DNA of 64,000 bases, from the NCBI GenBank assembly GCA_025452255.1, contig CP104974.1, positions 3,973,467-4,037,466 of the forward strand. The letters run 5' to 3'. Shown here piece by piece: positions 1-9,632 of this stretch. Within the stretch, counting starts at the first letter, position 1. Each line of letters begins with the position of its first letter. Origin of the DNA: Devosia sp. A8/3-2. Lineage in GTDB: Bacteria > Pseudomonadota > Alphaproteobacteria > Rhizobiales > Devosiaceae. Position numbers and translations under genes: made by a program. A model generated the notes under the pieces. That model was not told the origin of the DNA, did no database searches, and saw nothing but the letters and a program-made list of their open reading frames with translations.

Positions 1-2130
1 CGGCGGCTTGTTCCGAGCTCGATTTGGCAATCGCCTGCATCAAGCGGGCATTTTCATCGACCGCTGCCAGCATGGACGCCAATTGCTCGGCAGCATTGGA
101 GACCAGCTTGGTGCCGCCGCGCACCTCGCTGGCGCTTTGCTCGACCAGATGCTTGACATCGGCCGAGGCGCTGGCCGCCGATTGGGCCGAGCGCCGGACT
201 TCGACCGCCACCACGGCAAAACCCTTGCCCGCATCGCCGGCGCGGGCGGCTTCGACGGAAGCGTTGAGGGCCAGAAGATTGGTCTGGAAGGCGATGTCGT
301 CGATCATGCCGATAATGTTGGAGATTTTGGCCGAGGCCTCGGTGATCCGCTCCATGGCGGCATTGGCTCGGTCCATGGTGGCCCCGCTTTGCGCGGCGCT
401 GGTTGAGACGGTCTGCGCCTTGCCGCTGGCCGCTTCGGCCATTTTGGCGTTCTCGGCGACGGTAGATGCCAGCTGTTCCATGGCGGCCGAGGTTTCCTCG
501 ATGGTCGCCGCCTGCTTGGTGGTGCGTTCGGACAGATCATTGGCCCCCGACAGGATTTCGCTGGTGGCGGCACGCAATGTGCCCGAGATCGCCTTGGCGC
601 CACCCACGATTTCGGTGAGCCTGTCGGTCACGGCATTAGTGTCGTCGCGCAGCTTGGCGAAGGCGCCGCTATAATTGCCCTGCATGCGGCGGGTGAGATC
701 GGTATCGGCCATGGCAGCAAGCACGGCGCCGGTTTCACCCGTGCCATGATCGACGGTTTCCACCAGCGCATTGACGCTGCTGGCGAGGGCATTGAGTTCG
801 GCATCGGGGAATTGGGCGTGGACGCGCTTGGAGAAATCGCCGGCGACGGCCGCATCGACCACTTCGCCAAAGGCGGCCTGCAGTGCCACCATCATATCGG
901 TGCGCTCGACGCGGCGCTGGATCACCGCGGCGCGTTCTTCCTCGGTCATCTGGCTGATCTTGAGGCCGTTATCGTGGAAGATTTCCACGGCGCGGGCCAG
1001 CGTGCCGATTTCGTCGGCGCGCTCAATGCCCTTGATTTCGCTGTGATAATCGCCGCCGGCGACCGCATCAACGGTGGCGCCGAGCGTGCCGAGAGGCTTG
1101 CCGATCATGGTGCGGATCAGGGCGAACATTACAAGGCAGGCGATGACAACGCAGGCGGCAGCCAGCCCGATAATGGTGAATTGGGTTTCGGTCTGTGTCG
1201 CGGTGAGGGTGGCGAGCGGCACATTGGAGACCACGACCCAGCGGTCAAGCGTGCCACCCACGGCGAACGGAACGGCGACGCCGCGCAGGGCAGTGCCATC
1301 GGGGGCGGACATATCCGCCTCGGCGGCGCCATTGGCCAGCGCAGCGGCGACCGAGCCGGTCAGCGGGTCGGAAGCAGGCAGGGTCTGCCCGATCAGGGTC
1401 GCATCGGGATGGGCGACCACCATGCCGGCGGCAGTCAGCACGCTTACCGTGCCGGTGCCCATGGGCTTGATTTCGGCGAGGCGGCCATTGAGCTCGGCGA
1501 GTGACAGATCGACACCACCCGTGCCCATATAGGTGCCGCCCACCATGATCGGCGCGCCAAAGGACATGATCAACACGTCCTTGCCGCCCACCGCATAGAG
1601 ATAGGGATCGATTGCGACCATACGGCCTTCGGCCTTGGGGCGCTGATAATAGGCCCCGGCGACCGGATCGTCATAGCCGGTCAGGGGCTCGTTGGCGATT
1701 TCAGCCGCTGCCGCGGTTCCAATAGGGGATATAGCGGCCGGTGGCGTCATGGCCGGGGCGATTGGCGGAATCGATGTCGCGGCCGTCCAGCGCGTTGGGC
1801 TCCCAGCCCGACCACACGCCAAGCAGCGACGGGTTGCGTTCAAGCGTGTGCTTGAGCAGTGCGCCATAGACCGCGCGGCTGCTGGTGCGCGCTTCCTTGA
1901 GGGATTCTGAGCGCCGTCACCACCCCATCGGCGGTCGCGGCCGCAGCGGAGAGGCTGGCGGCCACCTCATCAGCGACGCTGGCTGTGCTGGCGGCCTGAT
2001 AGGCGCGGGTCTGCCGATCGATGGTCTGGCCCACCTGCTGCACCAGCACGAAAATGCCGATGGCAAAGACGATGGCGAGCGCCAATCCGCTCAGAATGGC
2101 AGTCTTGACCGACAGGGAGCGAAAATTCAT
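1..2130 (-). CDS. Methyl-accepting chemotaxis protein, partial (C-terminus beyond the left edge), two frameshifts
   Basis: Transmembrane chemoreceptor that would signal to CheA/CheW. It starts with ATG at 2130 and a short cytoplasmic tip, then a first membrane segment (about residues 10-32, [18 protein letters not shown]). A periplasmic dCache-like sensor follows (ending near [10 protein letters not shown] and [19 protein letters not shown]), then a second membrane segment near 1130-1190, a HAMP region ([20 protein letters not shown]) and the signalling domain with the conserved tip [19 protein letters not shown] near 230-300. The reading frame breaks at about 1907, where GCTCGAATC reads GCTCAGAATC, and at about 1707, where GGCGAAATC reads GGCTGAAATC. 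Both fit the window-wide C|GA insertion pattern, so the gene is probably intact in the cell. The ligand is unknown. No che genes lie nearby. Confidence 0.9.
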
Positions 2131-2290
2131 GGCGTGAGGTTTTCCCAATGCAACTCGTAGCGGACCGCGCGATCCGTGCAGCTCGAGGCAAACTTAGGGG
2201 AAAGCCGTTAAGGCATCGTTCGCCGCAAAATGGCCGCAATGGTGAATGGGCGCGATAGGGCGCGGCGATTTTTGCAAATCTGGGAAGGAA

Positions 2291-2366
2291 TGGTGCCCGG
2301 GACCGGAATCGAACCAGTGACACGCGGATTTTCAATCCGCTGCTCTACCAACTGAGCTACCCGGGC
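2291..2366 (-). tRNA. tRNA-Phe (anticodon GAA)
   Basis: A 76-nt cloverleaf with encoded CCA. The acceptor stem is GCCCGGG/CCCGGGC, the anticodon stem-loop is GCGGA-TTGAAAA-TCCGC, and the T-arm carries an intact TTCGATT loop. It closes the conserved yacG block on its downstream side, as in many Hyphomicrobiales. Confidence 0.97.
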
Positions 2367-2503
2367 AACAGGGCGGGAGAACCGCCCGGCGTCAAGCCAT
2401 GGGCCTTATAGGGGAAGGGTTTTTGGCGCGCAAGCGGAAAAGGGGGTGTGGAAAAGGAGTTTGGGAATGGGGGGCGGTGGGGTCGTGCGATTTGTTCTCC
2501 ACC

Positions 2504-2605
2504 ATGCGTCACCCTCGGGCTTGAGCCGAGGGCCCGCATTCGAAGAGGCGAAATTCTGTGTGGGGGATGGTGGCCCTCGGGTCGGGCCCGAGGGAGATGC
2601 GGTGG
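2504..2605. repeat. REP-like mirrored pair (CCCTCGGG family)
   Basis: Two related palindromes face each other: CCCTCGGGCTTGAGCCGAGGG near 2512 and CCCTCGGGTCGGGCCCGAGGG near 2574, flanked by GCGTCA and GAGATGCGG. The same GAGATGCGG-flanked unit recurs at 35416 and, with a one-base variation, in the pair at 41733. Confidence 0.75.
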
Positions 2606-2683
2606 GTGTTGGAGCTTGGTGCTTTGGGCCGGGTTGACGCGGGTGGGGGCCGGCGTTGGCATCCGGGTTGGGGATGGTCTTCA

Positions 2684-2715
2684 GCATGGATTCCGGCCCG
2701 GGCCGGAATGACGTT
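2684..2715. repeat. REP-like palindrome (ATTCCGGC family)
   Basis: GGATTCCGGCCCGGGCCGGAAT followed by GACG. This is a single copy of the element found as a mirrored pair at 6877-6983. Confidence 0.7.
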
Positions 2716-2764
2716 GTGAGTGGCTGGGTTGGCGGTTCTGTCGGCCGTAGAGTCGCGTCGTGCC

Positions 2765-2962
2765 CTAGATGTTGTCGTCTTCGTTGTCGCCGGGAAGGGC
2801 ATTGTCTTGCTGGGGCTCGTCGTCGCGGGCGGGGATGACGTAGCTGCCGGTGAACCAGCGGTTGAGGTCGACATCGGCGCAGCGGGCCGAGCAGAAGGGG
2901 CGGTATTTTTCGACCGCGGGCTTGCCGCAAATGGGGCAGGTTTTGGTTGGGACCTTGGCCAT
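2765..2962 (-). CDS. yacG: DNA gyrase inhibitor YacG (zinc protein)
   Basis: A 65-residue zinc-finger protein of the family that binds GyrB and inhibits gyrase. The four zinc ligands are visible as CPICGK near residues 8-13 and FCSARC near 24-29, followed by an acidic tail (DNEDDNI). Length is normal. The ATG at 2962 overlaps the maf stop as ATGA, so the two genes are translationally coupled, an arrangement typical of alphaproteobacteria. The frame is intact. Confidence 0.93.
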   Translation of the reverse strand: MAKVPTKTCPICGKPAVEKYRPFCSARCADVDLNRWFTGSYVIPARDDEPQQDNALPGDNEDDNI

Positions 2963-3600
2963 CAGACGCCGGACAGCGCGGATTGGTTGAGCCAATTGAA
3001 ATGGACCGGATAGCCCTCGCCGGCCAGAAGTGAAGCGGTTTCCATCAGCGGCAGGCCGACAACGCCGGTATAGGAGCCGACGAGCTTGACCACGAAGGCC
3101 CCGGCAATGCCCCGGATGGCGTAGCCGCCGGCCTTGTCGCGCCACTCGGCGGACGCCAGATAGGCTTCCATTTCGCGCGTGGAGAGGCGCTTGAAGCGGA
3201 TGCGGCTTTCGACGAGGCGCTGGCGCTTGGCGCCTGAAGGCGTCAGCACGGTCAGCGCGGTATAAACCCGATGCGCCCGGCCCGAGAGCAGGGCGAGGCA
3301 TTGGGATGCCTCTTCCATGGTCTCGGCCTTGGGCAGAATGCGGCGGCCGACGGCAACCACCGTATCGGCGGCCAGTACGAGGGCCCCGGCCCCATAGCCG
3401 GCGGAACGCGCCTTGTGTTGAGCGGTCAGCGCCTTCAGATCGGCCAAGCGCTGGGCCAGCTTGCGCGGCAATTCACCCTTTTCGGGGGTTTCATCGACGT
3501 GGGCGGGCACCAGATGCTCAGGCTCGATACCGATCTGGTTGAGCAGAGCAAGACGCCGCGGCGAGGCGGAAGCCAGGATGAGTTCCGGACGGCTGGCCAT
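2962..3600 (-). CDS. maf: Maf-family nucleotide pyrophosphatase
   Basis: Nucleoside triphosphate pyrophosphatase of the Maf/YceF family, which hydrolyses dTTP/UTP or m7GTP to limit incorporation of non-canonical nucleotides. The N-terminal signature [12 protein letters not shown] (residues 8-19) and the ADTVV motif near residue 79 are present. The length of 212 aa is usual. It lies between infA and yacG. Substrate preference cannot be settled by eye. Confidence 0.92.
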   Translation of the reverse strand: MASRPELILASASPRRLALLNQIGIEPEHLVPAHVDETPEKGELPRKLAQRLADLKALTAQHKARSAGYGAGALVLAADTVVAVGRRILPKAETMEEASQCLALLSGRAHRVYTALTVLTPSGAKRQRLVESRIRFKRLSTREMEAYLASAEWRDKAGGYAIRGIAGAFVVKLVGSYTGVVGLPLMETASLLAGEGYPVHFNWLNQSALSGV

Positions 3601-3612
3601 CGGCGCGGTGCC

Positions 3613-3831
3613 TTACTTAAATCGGTAGGTGATGCGACCCTTGGTCAGGTCATAGGGCGTCATTTCGCACAGGACCTTGTCGCCAGCCAGCACACGGATG
3701 CGATTCTTGCGCATGCGGCCAGCGGTGTGAGCAATGATTTCATGCTCGTTTTCCAACTTGACCCGGAAGGTCGCGTTGGGAAGCAATTCAGTTACCACGC
3801 CCGGAAATTCGAGCACTTCTTCCTTCGCCAT
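3613..3831 (-). CDS. infA: Translation initiation factor IF-1
   Basis: A 72-aa S1/OB-fold protein that binds the 30S A site. It begins [19 protein letters not shown] and ends KGRITYRFK, both diagnostic of IF-1. Length is exactly that of the family and the frame is intact. It precedes maf by 12 bp, which suggests cotranscription. Confidence 0.97.
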   Translation of the reverse strand: MAKEEVLEFPGVVTELLPNATFRVKLENEHEIIAHTAGRMRKNRIRVLAGDKVLCEMTPYDLTKGRITYRFK

Positions 3832-3963
3832 ACTGTCTCCTGAAAGGACCCACGGGGCATCGATTTGCCGCCCGGGGGTCGGAAATTGGGCGCAACCTAT
3901 AGGAATTCAAAGGATTTGTGAACCTCTTGCGCCACGTCCGCTTTGCGGCGGCACAAGTCCCTG

Positions 3964-4466
3964 TTAGTCGCCCTTCCGAACCGCAAAAGTGGCGTCCACT
4001 TTTGCTGGAAGCGCTCCTGAAACCAGTGGTTCCAAGCGGGTGCGCACACGCTTGCGCAGGCTATCGCGCAGATCGCGATAAGCCTGCAAAATCAGCTCGC
4101 GGCTGCCCTCCACGAGGGATGGATCGGCCACCTGCCATTGCTCAACCGCGCTGGCCTCGAGGCCCTTGCGGGCCACGGCGCCGGGAGCGTCGTCAGAAAG
4201 GGTGATGACAAGATCGAAGCGGTTGGCAACCAGCTCATCCAAGATATGGGGCGTGTGCACGCTCATATCAATGCCGATCTCTTCCATGACCTCATAGACG
4301 AACTGATCGGCCTTGCCGCCATTGACGCCCACCGAGCGGGCGATGATGCGGCCGGGAAAAGCCTGGCGTGCCGGGGCCGCCGCGATGGGCGAGCGCACCG
4401 AATTCATCGAGCAGACAAAGAGCACGCTGGGCAATTCGCTTTTGCTCTCGTCGATCCGACTGGCAT
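3964..4466 (-). CDS. Low-molecular-weight phosphotyrosine phosphatase-like protein
   Basis: Small cytoplasmic phosphatase of the LMW-PTP/arsenate-reductase-like fold. The phosphate-binding loop C-x5-R-S is present ([14 protein letters not shown]), as is the general-acid ADPS segment further on. The C-terminal half is confidently read down to RKGD and the stop at 3964. The start is inferred: ATG at 4466 opens a frame reading [12 protein letters not shown], which joins the phosphatase frame if one base is restored near 4431 in CCCAGC. As printed, the phosphatase is in frame with the end of the UPF0262 gene upstream. Overlapping UPF0262 and LMW phosphatase genes are usual in relatives. Confidence 0.75.
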
Positions 4467-4957
4467 AGGGCTGAACCGCGCAGATGAGGGTGAAGAGGCG
4501 GCGGGCGGTATTGAGATCGATGATGATCTTGTTGGTGAGGCGGGTGCGCAGCAGTTCGGCCGCATCATTATGCAGGCCGCGCCGGGCCATATCGACGGTT
4601 TCTGATCTGGAAGGGCTGGGCCGAGCGGATCGCCTCGTAATAGGCGTCGCGGATGCGGAAATAGTCGTGGATCAGCCGGCGGAACGGGGTGAGTGAGAGA
4701 TAATGCGCGGCGATTGGCTGGAAGGTTTCAGGATGGCGCACATCGAGCACGATGAAATTGCCGACGATCGACATGTGCAGCGCAAACGGCCCCTTGGCGG
4801 CAACGCGGGCGGGCCGGAAGCTGTTGTTTTCGAGCAGGTCATAAATGGCGATGCGCCATTCATGCACCTCGTCAGGATTGATCGAGGTAATGGTATTGGG
4901 GTCGAGCGTGACGGTCACCGGGCGATCGGTCGTTGCGATTGCGCCTTCTGTTCCCAT
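4464..4957 (-). CDS. UPF0262 family protein, frameshifted
   Basis: Uncharacterised conserved alphaproteobacterial protein found after hisD. Recognisable segments are [25 protein letters not shown]-type [18 protein letters not shown] and, after the break, [18 protein letters not shown] and [13 protein letters not shown]. The frame shifts at about 4603, where ATCGAAACC reads ATCAGAAACC (plus strand TTTCGATC read TTTCTGATC), another case of the systematic insertion. I chose ATG at 4957; an upstream TTG at 4969 would overlap the hisD stop. The exact C-terminus is unresolved because it runs into the phosphatase gene in the printed sequence. Confidence 0.82.
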
Positions 4958-4965
4958 CGTGATGC

Positions 4966-6256
4966 TCAATGATTGAGCCGGATGGAAATGGACCGCCCAT
5001 GACCATCAAGGGCTTCCACCTCGGCAATGGTGACGGCGGCCTCGCGCAAGGCGGCGAGCGAAGTGGGATCGCAGCGCAGGATCGAAGTGCGCTTCATGAA
5101 ATCGAGCACGCCGAGGCCCGAAGCGAATCGCGCGGAGCGGGCGGTGGGCAGCACGTGGTTGGAGCCGCCGACATAGTCCCCGATGGCCTCGGGCGTGTGG
5201 TGACCGAGGAAGATCGCGCCGGCGTGGCGGATGGCGGGCAGGATCATTTCGGGATCATCAAGCGCCAGCTCGACATGTTCGGAGGCGATGCGATTGGCCG
5301 AGTCCGCGGCTTCATCGAGCGAGCCGACCGTGATGACGGCGCCGAATTCTGTCCCAGCCCCGGCGGGCAATAGTCTGCTTGGGCAAGAGGGAGAGTTGAC
5401 GATCGACCTCGGCTTCGACGGCGTCGGCCGGGCCCTTTTCGGTGGTGACGAGAATCGATTGCGCCCCTGCCCCGTGTTCGGCCTCGGGCGATCAGATCGG
5501 CGGCAACCCGGGCGGGATTGGCTGAGCCATCGGCGATGACCAACACTTCGGAGGGGCCGGCGATCATGTCGATACCGACTCGGCCGAAGACCTGTCGCTT
5601 AGCGGTGGCGACGAAGGCATTGCCGGGGCCAACGACCTTGTCGACGCGGGGAATGGACGCTGTGCCATAGGCGAGAGCTGCCACGGCCTGCGCGCCGCCG
5701 ATGCGGTAAATCTCGGTGACGCCGGCAATCTTTGCGGCGGCGAGAATGGCAGCGGCGAGCTGACCATTAGGCGTGGGCACGACCATGGCGATGCGCTCGA
5801 CGCCGGCGACTTTGGCCGGCACGGCGTTCATCAGCACCGAGGAAGGATAGGAGGCCAGCCCACTCGGCACATAGATGCCGACGGCGTCGATGGCCGTCCA
5901 GCGGGTGCCCAAGGTGACGCCCAGATCATCGGTATAGATGTGGTCTTCCGGCCGCTGCTTTTCGTGGTGGGACCAGATGCGGTCATGGGCGAATTGGAGC
6001 GCGCTCATCACGTCGGGGGTGACGCGGGCCGTGGCGGCGTCGATCTCGTCCCGGCTGAATTTGAGCGTGTCCGGGGTGACGCCGGCATGGTCGAACTTAT
6101 TGGTCAATTCCGCTAGGGCGACGTCGCCGCGCGCACGTCGGCGATGATGGCAGCGACAATGTCGCCCACTTCCTGGCTGCTTTCACGCTTGCCGCCGAGC
6201 AGGGCAATGAAGGCTTGCTCGAAATCGGGGCTGGCGCTGTCGAGGCGGATCGGCAT
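4966..6256 (-). CDS. hisD: Histidinol dehydrogenase, three frameshifts
   Basis: Catalyses the last two NAD-dependent steps of histidine synthesis, L-histidinol to L-histidine. Visible signatures are VGIYVPSGLASYPSSVLMN, VDKVVGPGNAFVATAKR, the zinc and substrate segment AEHGAGAQSILVTTE, EFGAVITVGSLDEA and GDYVGGSNHVLPT. The start ATG at 6256 gives MPIRLDSASPDFEQAF and a 430-residue product, the normal length. The frame breaks near 6127 (a CG dinucleotide lost in a GCGC run), near 5484 (CCTGGG read as CCTCGGG) and near 5369 (extra base in CGGGC). All known motifs survive on correction, so I regard it as functional. Confidence 0.92.
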
Positions 6257-6282
6257 GAAATTCCTGTCGGTCTAAGGATTGG

Positions 6283-6713
6283 TCAGTCGAGCGTGTGGGC
6301 GGGCTTGGCGGTGGCGGCCCGGTGGCGCCCAGATCGGAGAGGCGGGCTTCGAGGCATTCGACGCCGAGCCGCACGGTGCCGCCGCCGGCAAAGCTGAGCT
6401 CAACCATGCCGGCCGGGCCATCGATGGGGATGAAGGTAATGGCGAGCAGGTTCAGCACGCCATCATGGGCGTTGGGATCGAACCCGGCGGTCACCACCGA
6501 CTGGACGGCATCGAAATGCAGTGCAGCGCGCTTGCGCACGCCCTTGCCGCGCGGCTTGTCGCTTTCCCAATCATAGCGGTTCATCAGCAGCGCAAAGCGG
6601 CGGTCGCCGCGGGCATAGCCCATGTCGGCGACCCGCACCACGGCATCCTGCACATGGGCGGACAGCACATCGAGATCTTCGGTATCAAGCGCCAGAAGCT
6701 TGAGATCGGTCAT
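6283..6713 (-). CDS. DUF2948 family protein, frameshift near the end
   Basis: Conserved protein of unknown function that sits between murA and hisD in many Hyphomicrobiales. It begins MTDLKLLALDTEDLDVLSAH, contains RFALLMNRYDWE and HDGVLNLLAITF, and ends ECLEARLSDLGA plus a short variable tail. A one-base loss near 6318 shifts the last codons. On correction it ends KPAHTLD at 6283, just before hisD. Here murA is 4 kb away because a transporter cassette lies between. Confidence 0.85.
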
Positions 6714-7070
6714 GGTATTGGCGGCCTTTTGTGTGTCGAGACGACCCTATCTGGTCACGCAATACCCGATCTACAAGTTTGCCGGCATGGGGGCAATGCG
6801 GGTGGGGAAAAAAGGGGCGGTGGGAACGCCACCCGATATGGGGGTGGAGGGATGGGGTCCGAACCGTCAATCAACCACGGCGTCATTCCGGCGCAGGCCG
6901 GAATCCATGTCCGGGCGACCCGCACCCCCAGCGCTGGGATAATCTTCAGCGTGGATTCCGGCCTGCGCCGGAATGACACCGTGGGGGGTGGGAATTGGGG
7001 TGACTGGAGCTCCTGATCAACCTCTTGCCTGCCGCCATCTCCCCGACCCAAAACATCACTCTTGCAAATG
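6714..7070. other. Gene-free spacer with REP pair
   Basis: Between DUF2948 and the efflux cassette I see no gene. The stretch contains the mirrored repeat pair at 6877-6983 and ends at the TetR operator. Confidence 0.6.
6877..6983. repeat. REP-like mirrored pair (ATTCCGGC family)
   Basis: GTCATTCCGGCGCAGGCCGGAATCCA near 6882 and its inverted copy GGATTCCGGCCTGCGCCGGAATGACA near 6952 can form a long cruciform. A single copy sits at 2684. Confidence 0.8.
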
Positions 7071-7084
7071 ACTGACCAGTCAGT
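7071..7084. promoter_or_regulatory. Candidate TetR operator
   Basis: Perfect 6-bp inverted repeat ACTGAC-CA-GTCAGT, 30 bp upstream of the tetR ATG. This is the form of operator commonly bound by AcrR/TetR-type repressors of efflux operons. Autoregulation of the cassette is inferred. Confidence 0.65.
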
Positions 7085-7113
7085 TATTTTGTGGGGACGA
7101 ATTGGAGCTCGGC

Positions 7114-7762
7114 CATGTCTGAACCACAAAAGAAATTTCGCCGGCAGGAGGAGGCGCGGCCGGATGAGGTGCTGGATGCGGCGCTGGCGGTGTTTGTGGA
7201 GAAGGGCTATGCGGCGGCCAAGGTGGATGAGGTGGCGCGGCGGGCGGGCGTGTCCAAGGGTACGGTCTACCTCTATTTTCCGTCCAAGGAAGCGCTGATC
7301 GAGGGGATTGTACGGCGGGCGGTGGCGCCGATTGCGCTGCGGGCGCTTCCGGACCTCGAAACCTATGAGGGCGACCCGCGCGTGCCCATCACCATGCTGC
7401 TGAATGTGCTGATCCAGCAATTGGCGCGGCCCGAGGCCATTGCGGTGCCCAAGCTGATCCTTCGGGAGGTGCTGAGCTTTCCCTTCATCGCGACGTTCTA
7501 TCGCAATGAAGTGCTCGACAAGGTGATGCCGGCGCTGATCGGGCTGATCCGGCGCAGGGTGGACAACGGCACGTTGCGCCGAGTCGACCCCGAATTGACG
7601 GTGCGCTCGATCATCGGCCCGCTGCTGGCCCATGTAGCGCTGGGCGAATTGTTCGGAATCATGCCGGCGGACGGGGATCTGGCGCTCGAGCGGTTCATCG
7701 CCAACCATCTCGATATCCTGTTTCACGGCATCAGCGTGCAACCGGCGGAGGCTCGGCCATGA
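7114..7762 (+). CDS. TetR/AcrR family transcriptional regulator
   Basis: Repressor-type regulator, about 215 aa, intact. The N-terminal helix-turn-helix reads ALAVFVEKGYAAAKVDEVAR, then AGVSKGTVYLYFPSKEALIE, the canonical TetR fold. The C-terminal ligand domain resembles the TetR_C seen with YbhFSR-like exporters. I start at ATG 7114 (MSEPQKKF) rather than the ORF-extending codon upstream because the operator lies just before it. The stop overlaps the next gene as ATGA, so the four genes to 10765 form one operon. Confidence 0.9.
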
Positions 7763-8697
7763 GCGATTTTCTGACAGGCATTTTCGCGGCGATCATGGCC
7801 TTGCTGCCCGGCGGGGCAGCGGATGAGGTCGGCTATCTGGGGTATCTCGAAGCCGACTATGTCTATGTGGCTCCGCTGGGCGCGGGGCGCATTGCCGACA
7901 TAGCCGTGGCAGAAGGCGAGCCAGTCGCCATGGGTGACATGCTGTTCGCCCAGGACGATGCGCAGCAGCAGGCGCTACTGACGGCAGCGCTGGCGCGCCG
8001 GCAATCGGCAGAAGCCAATCTGGACAATCTGACGACCGGCAGCCGGGCGCTGGAAATCGATGTGATCCGTGCCTCGCTTGCCAAGGCACAATCGGATCTG
8101 GCGCTGGCGCAATCGAACCTAGCTCGGAGCGAGAAATTGCTGGCGGCGGGCACGGTGACGCAAGCGCGGGTCGAGCAGGAGCGGGCGGCGCGGGCTTCGG
8201 CGCAGGCGCAGGTGGCCCAGCTCACCGCGCAAGTGGGCGTGGCCGAATTGCCGGCGCGCAATGCCCAGCAAGTGGGAGCCGAGGCCGAGCTGGAGGCTGC
8301 GGCGGCCGATGCCAATCGGGCGCAGCTTGACCTGAGGGATCGCCAGACCATGGCGCCGGTGGCCGGCACGGTGGATCGGCTGTTCTATTCGGCCGGGGAG
8401 ATTGCGGCGGCGGGCACGCCGGTGGTTTCCATCCTGCCGGAGGGGGCGCTCAAGGCGCGGTTCTTCGTGCCGGAGGCCGACCGTTCGGCACTGGCCGTGG
8501 GCGGCGTGGTGCAGGTGGGATGCGATGGCTGTGCGACCATATCAGCCAGGATCACCTATTTTGCCAGCGAGCCGCAGACCACCCCGCCGGTGATCTATTC
8601 AAAGGAGGAGCGCGGGCGGCTGGTTTATCTGGTGGAAGCCCGGCTCGAAGCGCCCGGAGAATTGCGGCCGGGCCAGCCGGTGACGGTGACGCGGTGA
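7759..8697 (+). CDS. HlyD-family periplasmic adaptor (YbhG-like)
   Basis: Membrane-fusion subunit of a drug or xenobiotic exporter. A short N-terminal hydrophobic anchor (about residues 5-20) is followed by a biotinyl-lipoyl half-motif (VAPLGAGRIADIAVAEGEPV), a long coiled-coil hairpin rich in Ala, Gln and Arg (about residues 65-190), the second lipoyl half (MAPVAGTVDRLFYSAGE) and a beta-barrel domain ending GQPVTVTR. 312 aa, intact, translationally coupled to tetR and to the ATPase gene (GTGA overlap). Confidence 0.88.
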   Translation: MSDFLTGIFAAIMALLPGGAADEVGYLGYLEADYVYVAPLGAGRIADIAVAEGEPVAMGDMLFAQDDAQQQALLTAALARRQSAEANLDNLTTGSRALEIDVIRASLAKAQSDLALAQSNLARSEKLLAAGTVTQARVEQERAARASAQAQVAQLTAQVGVAELPARNAQQVGAEAELEAAAADANRAQLDLRDRQTMAPVAGTVDRLFYSAGEIAAAGTPVVSILPEGALKARFFVPEADRSALAVGGVVQVGCDGCATISARITYFASEPQTTPPVIYSKEERGRLVYLVEARLEAPGELRPGQPVTVTR

Positions 8698-9632
8698 GCG
8701 AGGCAAATGTCATCGACGTTACCGGGCTCACCAAGAGCTTTGGCGACAAGCTGGTGGTCGACCATTTCGACATCCAAGTACCGCGCGGCGCCATTTATGG
8801 ATTTCTGGGGCCGAACGGTTCGGGCAAGACCACCACGATCCGTTTGCTGTGCGGGCTGCTGCTGGCCGATGCGGGGCAAGGGACGTGCACGGGGTTCTGA
8901 CGTGCGCAACGAGGCCGCCGCGATCAAGACGCAGGTCGGCTATATGACACAGAAATTCAGCCTCTATGAGGACCTGACCATTCGCGAAAATCTCGATTTC
9001 GTGGCGCGGATGTATGGAATTGCCGACCGGGACAAGCGGGTCAGCGCCGCGCTGGCCGATCTGGGGCTGGCGGATCGCTCGGGACAATTGGCGGGCACCC
9101 TGTCGGGCGGCTGGAAGCAGCGGCTGGCGCTGGCGGCCTGCCTGATCCACGATCCGCAATTGCTGCTGCTGGACGAACCCACGGCGGGCGTCGACCCCAA
9201 GGCGCGGCGCGATTTCTGGGATGAAATCCGGCGGCTGAGCAAGGCCGGCGTCACGGTGCTGGTCTCGACCCATTACATGGACGAGGCGGTACAGTGCGAT
9301 TTCATCACCTATATCGCCTATGGCAAAAACTGATCGACGGGCCGGCCGCCGACATTCCCAAAATGGTGGGGCTGACCACGTGGCGGGCGGAGGGACCGGA
9401 CCTCGCAGCGCTGGAGGCCGAGCTTACCGGACAGCCCGGCGTGCTGCAGATCGCGCGGTTTGGCTCGACCCTGCATGTCTCGGGCACCGATGCTGCGGCG
9501 CTGGAAAGCACCGTGCGGAGCCACGAGGCCAAGGGCCGCTATCGCTGGAGCCTGCAGGCGGCCGGGCTTGAAGAGGCGTTCATTTATCTCATGACGGGGG
9601 CACGCGATAATTTCGCGCGGGATGCGGCATGA
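8694..9632 (+). CDS. ABC transporter ATP-binding protein (YbhF/DrrA-like), two frameshifts
   Basis: Energises the ABC-2 exporter. GTG start at 8694. Walker A is GPNGSGKTT, the signature is LSGGWKQRLALA, Walker B is LLLLDEPTAGVD and the H-loop is STHYMDEA. The frame is interrupted at about 8897, where GGGTTCGACGTG reads GGGTTCTGACGTG and creates an in-frame TGA, and at about 9330, where an A-run has lost one A (GGCAAAAAACTG expected). On correction the product is about 312 aa. A C-terminal domain follows that reads MVGLTTWRAEGPDLAALEAE. Only one ATPase domain is present, unlike the double YbhF of E. coli. Confidence 0.88.

Larger units (their letters stand above)
2367..2764. other. 398-bp gene-free spacer with REP-like repeats
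   Basis: Between tRNA-Phe and yacG I see no supported gene. The open frames here are GC-driven. The stretch holds a mirrored pair of palindromic elements (2504-2605) and a third single element (2684-2715). Confidence 0.7.

Noticed and set aside
24..1504. Plus-strand frames across the chemoreceptor
   Set aside because: Antisense shadows of the chemoreceptor, which has clear HAMP and signalling-tip motifs on the other strand.
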